This document shows positions 57,130 to 64,000 of a stretch of DNA of 64,000 nucleotides, piece by piece. Source of the DNA: Cephalopachus bancanus (taxonomy: Eukaryota > Chordata > Mammalia > Primates > Tarsiidae); NCBI GenBank assembly GCA_027257055.1, contig JAPVLO010000953.1, positions 370,042-434,041 on the forward strand. Direction: 5' to 3'. The notes beneath the pieces are model-generated. The model was not told the DNA's origin. It ran no database searches and saw nothing but the letters and a program-made list of their open reading frames with translations. Made by a program: the position numbers and the translations under genes. Within the stretch, counting starts at the first letter, position 1. Each line of letters starts with the position of its first letter.

Positions 57130-57655
57130 CGCGGGAGGGAGCGGGGGGGGGCGGGGGCCTGGCCCGGGAGAGAGGGAGCGCGGGGAAGGGGGGGCCGGGC
57201 CCCGGGGAGGGGGAACGGGGAGGGAGCGCGGTGGGGGGGGGGCGGGGCCTAGCCCTGGGAGGGAGCGCGGGGAGGGGGGAAAGGGTGGGGGGACTGGCCC
57301 TGGGAGGGAGGGCTCGCGGGAAGAGAGGACTGGTGGGGGAGAGAGGGGACTGGCCCGTGAGGGGGGGGTGCCGCAAAGGGGGGAGACTGGGGGGGGGGGG
57401 CGGGAAGGGGGGACTGGCCCTAGGGAGGGAAGGAGGGAGTGTGGAGAGGGGGAACTGGCCCAGGGAGGGGGAAGCGTGCACGGAAGGCCCAGGGAACATG
57501 GGGAAGGGGGGGCCACGGAAGGGAGGGGACTGGCCTGTGAGAGGGGAGTGCAGGGAGGAGGAGACTGGGCCGAGGGAGGGAGCCTAGGACTCGCCCCGGG
57601 GAGGGAGTTCTGGGAAAGGGGGTACTGGCCCTGGAGGGACAGGCCAGGGAGCACG
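57130..57655 (+). repeat. G-rich minisatellite, quadruplex-prone
   Basis: About ten degenerate units, each containing ACTGGCCC or a close variant (GCCTGGCCC, CCTAGCCCT) followed by GGGAGGGAG and a G-run. G-runs of three or more are nearly continuous on the plus strand. Confidence 0.85.
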
Positions 57656-57798
57656 ACCTCCTGCAGCGAGGCTGGGAACTCATTCCTTAGGCACTGGGCC
57701 TTGAAGACCTATAGCGGCTGAAAACAGGCTGAAAACAGGTCGAGGTTGCCTGGCTGCAAAAAGAGGTGTTATCTGTGAATCAGCTTAGGGATCTTTTT

Positions 57799-58092
57799 GT
57801 TTGTTTTCATCCAAGAGGAGGTCTTGCTCTGTCACCCACGCTGGAGTGCAGTGGCTCAATTGCAGCTCACTGCAGCCTTGACCTCCTGGGCTCAGGCAAT
57901 CCTCTCCTCTCAGCCTCCTGAGTAACTGGGACTACAGGCTTGTGTCACTGTGTCTGGCTAATTTGTTTTGTAGAAATGGGGGGGGTCTCACCTTATTGCC
58001 TAGATTGGTCTCAAACTCCTAGTCTCAAGCCATCCTCCCGCCTTGGCCTCCCAAAGTGCTAGACTTGCGGGCATGAGCCATCACGTCTGGTT
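57799..58092 (-). repeat. Old Alu (AluJ-like)
   Basis: Inverted copy, GGAGGTCTTGCTCTGTCACC to GAGCCATCACGTCTGG. Confidence 0.87.
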
Positions 58093-58162
58093 TTTTAAAA
58101 CTTTGGTTTCTGGAGGAAGAAGCAGAGGAAAGGACAGGGACTGCCTTTTAGTTTTGTTTTTT

Positions 58163-58452
58163 GGATTTTTTTGAGTTGGTGTCTCACTCTGCCGCCCAGA
58201 CTGGAGTGCAGTGGCCGCTCTCGGCCACCGCAGCCTCGACCTTGCTGGGCTCCGACGATCCTTCCACCTCATCCTTCCAAGTAGCTGGAACTACAGGCAC
58301 GCGCTACCATGCCCGGCTAATTTTTTTTTTTTTTTTTTTGTAGAGATGAGGTCTCGCCTGCCCAGGCGGGTCTCAAACCCGCGGGCTCAGGCAATCCACT
58401 CACCTCGGCCTCCCAAGGCACAGGATTACAGGCTGAGCCACCAAGCCCAGCT
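58163..58452 (-). repeat. Young Alu with imperfect target duplication
   Basis: GGGACTGCCTTTTAG before and GGGACTGGCTTTTGC after it. Confidence 0.9.
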
Positions 58453-58658
58453 GGGACTGGCTTTTGCTTTGGATTCCTTCGTTTAGCAGATATTATTGAG
58501 TTTCTCTTCTAGGTGCTGCAGTAGTGTCTGAGTCAAACAAATATCCCTGCCCTCTCCTGGAGCTTGTGTGTTAGAGCAGCGCTGTTCAACAGAAATATGA
58601 TACAAGCTTCAAACACCAGCCACATGTAATTTTACATTTTCTAGTAACTATGTTTTTT

Positions 58659-58822
58659 TTTAAATTAGCTGGGCATGGTGCTACACCTGTAGTCCCAGTT
58701 CTTCCATAGGCTGAGACCTTCAGAAGGGTCTCCTGAGCTCAGGAATTCAAGGCTGCAGTGAACTCTGATCACACCACTGCACTCCAATCTGGTCAACAGA
58801 CCCTGTCTCAAATAAATAAATA
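58659..58822 (+). repeat. Old Alu fragment
   Basis: AAATTAGCTGGGCATGGTGC to ACCCTGTCTCAAATAAATAA. Confidence 0.82.
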
Positions 58823-58872
58823 GAGGTAAAGGAAAAAAAGCAGGTGAGATTACTTTTAATAATATATTTGAG

Positions 58873-59170
58873 ATCGGGTGCAGTGGCTCATGGCTGTAAT
58901 CCCAGCACTTTGGGAGGTGGAGGCAAGAGGATTGCCTGAGCTCGGGTTCAAGACCACCCTGGGAAAAATGGGGAGACCTCGTCTCTTCAATAAATTTTTA
59001 AAAAAAGTAGCCAGTTGTGTTGGCACACACCTGTAGTCCCAGCTACTCAGGAGACAGAGGCAGAAGGTCACTTGAGGGCAGGAAGTTGAGGCTGCAGGGG
59101 CTGTGATAGTACCACTGCCCTCCAGCCTGGGCAGCAGTGAGACTCCAACTCAAAAATAAATAAAATAATA
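58873..59170 (+). repeat. Alu, intermediate age
   Basis: GATCGGGTGCAGTGGCTCAT start, ACTCCAACTC end; AATAATATATTTGA on both sides (target duplication). Confidence 0.92.
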
Positions 59171-59707
59171 ATATATTTGATCCAAAAGATTATTTCAACG
59201 TTACTGATATACAAATTTTTAATAAGGTAGTTTTCACATTTTGGGCTAAGTCACTATCTTACATTCACAGGACATCTCAATTCATACCAGCCATGTTTCC
59301 AGGTCTTCATAGGCACATGTAGCTAGTCACTATTATACTGGACAGCACACCTCTGGGGACAAATTAATACATTTATAATGCAGTGTGGGTTTGCTTTGAA
59401 GAAAAATAAAGGAGACAGCATCAGAGGGTGCTATTTTATTCAAGTCAGTGAAAGTGTCTGGTGAGATGACAGTGGGCAGAGACCTGAGGGAAGTGAGGAG
59501 GGGGCCTGAGGAAGGAAGATGTGGGACTCATTTGAAGGACAACAGAGACTGGTGGAGCTAGAATCGTGGGGAAAGGCATGAAGAAACTAGGTGCAGATTA
59601 TGCAGGACATTGTAGGTTGTATTACGGCAGGAAGTGAACACCTAGAAACAGTGGGATTCTTCCTTTGTTTAGCACATGTTTGTAAAATACTTAGTTTCTG
59701 TCATGTA

Positions 59708-60276
59708 CAGTATATCCCCTACATACAAACCTTCAAGTTGCAAACTTTCAGAGATGCAAATGTGTGTTCGCATGTCCAGTCACTTAAGTTAGTTCATGGG
59801 CCTGGCATACTGTACATGTGTGCGTCTTCTACAAGTGGTCGTATTTTGGGATGCTTTCTGTACAGTACTTTAAGAGTACAGTAGTGCAGTGTCTTTTTTT
59901 TCCGGTTTTTTTTTAATTTCTAAAGCTCTGCCACAAATTTCTAACGAGTGCCGATGGTCACCTTCCACACTCGCACCAGGTCTGTGTAGCCAGCAAACAG
60001 TCTGGCCATCAGCAGACCAGGCCAGAGAGGTGTACTGGGGTTGCTCTGCCTTGCTGCTGGTACTGATAACTTCCTGCTTCAACTCACCTACAATGATCTT
60101 GCCCTCCAAGTATCTTTATGTCACGCCCAGGATGCCCAGAAGCAGACATAAAAGCAGCAGTGATGTTGCTGGTACTGTCTAGCCAATTATGTTAGTTGGG
60201 TATCTAGGCTAACTTTGTTGGACTTAACAAATACACTCTCAGTACAGAACTCATTCTTATGTAGGGGACTTATTGC
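59708..60276 (+). mobile_element. Tigger-type (pogo) element, internally deleted, with RACK1 retrocopy inside
   Basis: Starts CAGTATATCCCCTACATACA after TA; the far end contains the inverse TATGTAGGGGA. The region after the RACK1 insert (60,111-60,182) can be read as the start of a Tigger transposase-like frame (SSSDVAGT) and then breaks off, so the element is a short non-autonomous remnant. Confidence 0.75.
59892..60110 (-). pseudogene. RACK1P: RACK1 processed pseudogene, 3' fragment
   Basis: On the minus strand it encodes [20 protein letters not shown] then [10 protein letters not shown], the last WD40 repeat of RACK1. After a small deletion it continues in another frame ([12 protein letters not shown], stop), then 3' UTR and an A-rich tail. 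It covers about the last 55 codons, has no introns, and is flanked by AGTGTCTTT (left) and AGTATCTTT (right), as expected for L1-driven retroposition. The frame change makes it non-coding. The symbol is descriptive, not an assigned name. Confidence 0.9.
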
Positions 60277-60344
60277 AACCTAGCCCCTCGGTGGAGGAAG
60301 TAAAGACCCTAGCTATGACATGAGAGTTTAGTTAAAAAACAGGA

Positions 60345-60628
60345 CACCCGCGCCTTTGGGATGCTGAGGTGAGTGGATTGCCTGAGCCCGCGGGTTTGAG
60401 ACCCGCCTGGGCAGCGAGACCTCATCTCTACAATAAATAAAAAAACAGCTGGGCTATGGTAGCGCCTGCCTGTAATTCCCGGGTGCTTGGAAGGCTGAGG
60501 CGGGAAAGGGTCGCCGGAGCCTAGCGGGGCGAGGCTGCGGTGGCCCGGGGGCGGCCACTGCACTCCAGTCTGGGCGACAGAGTAAGACTCCAACTCAAAA
60601 AAAAAAACCAAAAAAACAAAAAAAAACA
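60345..60628 (+). repeat. 5'-truncated young Alu with target duplication
   Basis: Begins at ACCCGCGCCTTTGGGATGCT; AAACAGGACA on both sides. Confidence 0.92.
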
Positions 60629-60639
60629 GGACAAAAGCT

Positions 60640-61195
60640 GCTGAAAGAAATTAGCATCTTTATGTCCTTTGGCAAACATTGAACACTTCATAGAGGAACA
60701 CAGAAGATACTTGCAACACATACCACAAAAAGTTGCATCCAGAATTTATTTTAAAGGCCAAGCATGAGATGACCCAATAAAAAAAGAAAAGTTATGAAGA
60801 GGCACTTCACATAGGAAGAAACACCAGTGAGGGCTAACCACAGGAACAGGGAATTCAAATTAAAACCACAGTGGCGCACCCACCAGTTTGGCAAGTTGTA
60901 ACATTTCTTTGGTTGGGTGAATCAAGAGGAACTCGCATGGTTCTGTAACAGTTCAGTTGGTACAGCCACACTGGCAAAGCCCACATGCCAAACTGATGCC
61001 AGAGAAATGCTGGATCATGTGCACCAGGAGACACGTAAGAATAGCCACATGTAGCAATGTTTGGAATAAAAAAAAATTCTGGATTGAATCCTGGATCCCG
61101 GGTTGAATACTTCTAGAATGCTAAAAAACAAACAAACAAAACATATTTGTGAAAAAACAGTGAAATCTTAACAAAGACTGAAACTTAGTTCAAAG
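60640..61195 (+). repeat. Old L1 3' region
   Basis: GAATTCAAATTAAAACCACA and AATGCTGGATCATGTGCACC are L1-type phrases in decayed form. Confidence 0.55.
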
Positions 61196-61201
61196 TAAGG
61201 G

Positions 61202-61762
61202 GCCGGGCTCAGTGACTCAGCCTGTAATCCCAGCACTTTGGGAGGCCGAGACAAGTAGATTGCCTGAGCCTGCGGGTTCAAACCTGGACAACTTGGCAAG
61301 ACCTCGTCTCTACAATAAGTAAAAAATTAGCTGGGCATGGTAGCACACTCCTATAAATCTGGCTACTTGAAAGGCTAAGGCAAAGACGGGCTTGGTGGCT
61401 CAGCCTGTAATCCCGCGCCTTTGGGAGGCTGAGGTGAGTGAATTGCCTGAGCCCGCAGGTTCGAGACCCGCCTGGGCAGCGAGACCTCATCTCTACAATA
61501 AATCAAAAAATCAGCCGCGCGTAGTAGTGCATGCCTGTAATTCCGGCTACTTGGAAGGCTGAGGCAGAAGGATCGCTGGAGCCCAGCAAGTCAAGGCTGC
61601 GGTGGCCGGGAGCAGCCACTGCATTCCAGTCTGGGCGACAGAGTGAGACTCCAACTCAAAAAAAAAAAAAAAAAAAAAAGAAAGGCTAAGGCGGAAGAAT
61701 CGCTGGGGTGGCTGTGAGTGTGCCACTGTACTCCAGCCTGGATGACAGACTCCAACTAAAAA
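61202..61762 (+). repeat. Older Alu split by a younger Alu
   Basis: Left part 61,202-61,384 and right-arm remainder 61,681-61,762. Confidence 0.88.
61385..61680 (+). repeat. Young Alu nested in an older Alu
   Basis: Flanked by GAAAGGCTAAGGC on both sides; full local-family copy with a long A-tail. Confidence 0.93.
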
Positions 61763-61794
61763 AAAATAAAAATAAGGTATCCATGTGTTTTTTA

Positions 61795-61918
61795 AATTTT
61801 TGTAGAGACAGATTCTCGCTATGTTGCCCAGGTTGGTCTTCAACTCCTGGCCTCAAGCAGTTTTCCCATCTCAGGCTCCTGAAGTGCTGGGATTACAGGC
61901 ATGAGCCACCATGCCAGG
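61795..61918 (-). repeat. Old Alu left-arm monomer
   Basis: Inverted arm, TTGTAGAGACAGATTCTCGC to GAGCCACCATGCCAGGCC. Confidence 0.83.
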
Positions 61919-61939
61919 CCAGTTCTAATTACGTATTTT

Positions 61940-62208
61940 TGTTTTTTTAGTTGGAGTCTCACTCTGTCACCCAGGCTGGAATGCAGTGGCATGATCACGG
62001 CACACTGCAACCTTGATCTCCTGGACTCAGAGAATCCTTCTGCCTCAGTCTCCCAAGTAGCTGGGACTACAGGCGTGTGCCACTGCATCCAACTAATTTT
62101 TTTATATTTTTGTAGAGACGAGGTCTTGCTGTGTTGCCCAGGCTGATTTCGAACTCCTTGACTCAAGCAATCCTTCTGACTCAGACTCCAAAAACGTTGG
62201 GATTACAG
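61940..62208 (-). repeat. Old Alu
   Basis: Inverted copy, TTAGTTGGAGTCTCACTCTG to GGGATTACAGGTC. Confidence 0.86.
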
Positions 62209-62239
62209 GTCATTTCATAGTAATGTATCCACGTTTTTA

Positions 62240-62935
62240 TAGTTTCCACAAGTGTATAGTCATGTATCAAATAACGATAGGACTATTTCTGAGAGATGCA
62301 TCACTGGGCGATGCTTTCAGAGTGCGAGCGTCACAGAGTGCACTTATGCAAACCTAGATGGTAGAGCCCAGCTGGGAGACACCAAGGCTGGATGGTTCAG
62401 CCTGTCACTCCTAGGCTGCAAACCTGGACAGCATGTTACTGCACTGACTGCTGTAGGCAACTGTACCACAGCACTACTTGTGTAGCTAAACATCTAAATA
62501 TAGAAAAATATATAGTAAGCCAGGAGTGGTGGTTCACGCCTGTAATCCCAAAACTTTGAGAGGCCAAAGAGGAAGGATCGCCTGAACCCAGGCATTTTTG
62601 ACTAGCCTGGGCAACTGGGTGAGGCCTTGTGTCTACAGTTTTAAAAAAAATTAGCCGGGCATGGTGGTGTGTGCCTGTAGTTCTAGTTACTTGGAAGACT
62701 GAGGTGGAAGGATCACCTGAGCCCAACAGGATGAGGCTGTGGTAGCCATGAGCATGTCACTGCACTACAGCCTGGAAGAGGAACTGAGACTCAGACTCAA
62801 AAAGAAGAAAGAAGAAAAGTTACAGCAAAAAAGATGGCCTCATACTCTAACGGGACCACTGTCATATGTGTGGTTCTTCATTGACCAAAATGTCATTACT
62901 ATACAGCACGTTACTGTGATAACGTAAAATGCTGA
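62240..62935. repeat. Unnamed old interspersed repeat, Alu inside
   Basis: AGCATGTTACTGCACTGACT and GTGTAGCTAAACATCTAAAT look like a common mammalian repeat whose name I cannot recall. No coding frame. Confidence 0.4.
62519..62817 (+). repeat. Alu, intermediate age
   Basis: AGCCAGGAGTGGTGGTTCAC start, CTCAGACTC end. Confidence 0.87.
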
Positions 62936-63009
62936 CAGCAGGGTGAGGAGCATGTGAGGATTCCCTGTACTGTCTTTCCAATGTTTCTGTCAATCTAAAA
63001 TGATTCCAC

Positions 63010-63315
63010 CAGGTGTGATGGCTCACGCCTGTAATCCCAGCATTTTGAAAGACCAAGACAGGAGAATCACTTGAGTCCAGGAGTTTGAGACCTGCCCAGG
63101 CAACAGAGTGAGACCTTATCTCTACAAAAAAGCAAAATATTAGCCGGGTATGGTGGCATACACCAGTAGTTCCAGCTATTTTCAGACTGAGGCAGGAAGA
63201 TCGCCTGGGCCCAGGAGGTCAAGGCTGCAATGAGCCAATGAGCCATGGTTGTGCCACTGTACTCCAGCCTGGGCAATAGAATGAGACCCCAACTAAAAAA
63301 AAAAAAAAAAAAAAT
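63010..63315 (+). repeat. Old Alu
   Basis: CACCAGGTGTGATGGCTCAC start, ACCCCAACTA end with a long A-tail. Confidence 0.87.
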
Positions 63316-63329
63316 CAAAATTTAGGGGG

Positions 63330-63475
63330 GGAAAGAAAATTCCCACCTATAGGAGACTAGATAAATTGTGGTCTATTTATTCAATGGAATACTATACAGC
63401 AGTGAAAATGAGTCCATTTCTGTTACAACAACACAGATGCACCCCTATTTATTTATAAAATTTCCAGACACAGGC
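63330..63475 (+). repeat. L1 3' fragment
   Basis: TTATTCAATGGAATACTATA followed by CAGCAGTGAAAATGAG is an L1 ORF2-end/3' UTR phrase. Confidence 0.65.
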
Positions 63476-63539
63476 AAAACTTAAATAATATACATATTAT
63501 TAAAGAAACAAATATAAAGAAACAAATATAGAGTTACTT

Positions 63540-63898
63540 TTAAAATGCTTTCTATTTTTACTTTAGATTCGAGGGTACACGTATGTTTGTTACATGGACA
63601 TATTGTGTACTGGTGGGGATTGGGTCTCAGGTGGCCCATTCCCCAAATAATGAGCATTGCACCCAACAGGTAATTTCTCAACCCCAGCCCCCACTGCCTC
63701 CCCCCTTATTGGTGTCCCCAGCATCTATTATTTCCATCTTTGTGGCCATTTAGCTCCCACATATAAGTGAAAACATGCAGTGTTTGGCTTTCTGTTTCTG
63801 AGTCAGTTCAGTCAGAATAATAATCTCCAACTCCAGCCATGTCACTGCAAAGGACATGACTTCATTCTTTTTATGGCTGCAGAGTATTCCAGAGTATA
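63540..63898 (-). repeat. L1 3' part, inverted
   Basis: TTTTACTTTAGATTCGAGGG, CCACATATAAGTGAAAACAT and CATTCTTTTTATGGCTGCAG match the inverted L1 3' region. Confidence 0.75.
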
Positions 63899-63900
63899 TA

Positions 63901-63948
63901 TACGAGGTTTGACAATTAAGTTCGCAAATTCATCCTACAAAAAAGTGT
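63901..63948. mobile_element. Mariner terminal inverted repeat, cut by an Alu
   Basis: TACGAGGTTTGACAATTAAG followed by TTCGC is the end of a mariner family known from several mammals. Only about 45 bases are present before an inverted Alu begins. It sits at a TA in an L1. Confidence 0.75.
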
Positions 63949-64000
63949 TGCCCAGGTTGTTCTCGAACCAATGGACTCAGGCAATTTCCCTTTCCCCCCA
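63949..64000 (-). repeat. Alu, partial at window edge
   Basis: GTTGCCCAGGTTGTTCTCGA reads as an inverted Alu left arm continuing beyond the window. Confidence 0.65.

Larger units (their letters stand above)
56101..57700 (+). promoter_or_regulatory. BICRA: CpG island, probable BICRA promoter/first-exon region
   Basis: Very GC- and CpG-rich with GC boxes (GGGGCGGGGC at 56,821) and a YY1-type CGCCATTTTG (56,861-56,870), a motif often just downstream of CpG-promoter start sites. In human the next gene past ZNF541 is BICRA, on the opposite strand, with a non-coding first exon; that assignment is inference. It could instead, or also, serve ZNF541 upstream exons or a non-coding RNA. No splice donor could be chosen. 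Confidence 0.55.
58572..59352. mobile_element. Non-autonomous hAT-type DNA transposon with two Alus inside
   Basis: Ends GCGCTGTTCAACAGAAATAT and (inverted) GCTGTCCAGTATAATAGTGA form short terminal inverted repeats; interior ACACCAGCCACATGTAATTT. Same family as the copy near 43,480. Confidence 0.65.

Noticed and set aside
56438..57654. Open frames of 329, 353 and 370 codons on both strands in the CpG island
   Set aside because: They are low-complexity Pro/Arg or Gly/Arg products of stop-poor GC-rich DNA and the minisatellite, overlap one another on opposite strands, and match no protein I know.

Overview
Organism and overall character. The window is primate nuclear DNA. About 84 Alu copies or fragments cover roughly a third of it, alongside old L1, MIR, hAT, Tigger and mariner elements. 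The commonest young Alus carry unusual marks: a left arm reading GTGGCTCAGCCTGTAATCCCG, a B box inside GCGGGTTCGAGACCCGC, and an end reading GACTCCAACTC. They are AluJ-derived but are neither anthropoid AluS/AluY nor, as far as I recall, the lemur/loris type. I infer a non-anthropoid primate, most likely a tarsier, with moderate confidence. Gene order (NAPA, ZNF541, then a CpG island where BICRA is expected) matches human 19q13.3.

Layout. (1) 1-1,090: CpG-island promoter and first coding exon of NAPA (alpha-SNAP), minus strand; the window starts inside its intron 1. (2) 1,090-5,020: intergenic DNA with Alu, LTR-fragment and MIR sequence. (3) 5,504-42,937: the whole coding part of ZNF541 on the minus strand. 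I resolved 15 coding exons with GT/AG junctions that stay in phase and give 1,351 codons plus a stop: three N-terminal C2H2 fingers, a fourth in the middle, an ELM2-SANT module and a fifth finger near the C-terminus. Introns are packed with repeats; the two largest (6,282-17,552 and 21,505-29,830) hold decayed L1s invaded by Alus, a mariner and a solo LTR. (4) 43-56 kb: ZNF541 upstream region, almost all Alu; no upstream exon could be fixed. (5) 56.1-57.7 kb: a second CpG island with a YY1-type site and a G-rich minisatellite, probably the BICRA promoter/first-exon region on the plus strand. (6) 57.8-64 kb: repeats, including a RACK1 retrocopy fragment inside a short Tigger-type transposon, and a mariner end at the right edge.

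How the genes relate. NAPA encodes a housekeeping SNARE-recycling adaptor and has a CpG/E-box/NRF1/CCAAT promoter. ZNF541 encodes a germ-cell chromatin protein that works with HDAC1/2 and KCTD19 in meiotic prophase. They are neighbours, not a functional unit. The most interesting signals are in the repeats: an Alu subfamily whose internal Pol III boxes look like canonical tRNA boxes, several clear nested insertions, and Alu rearrangements that look template-switched.
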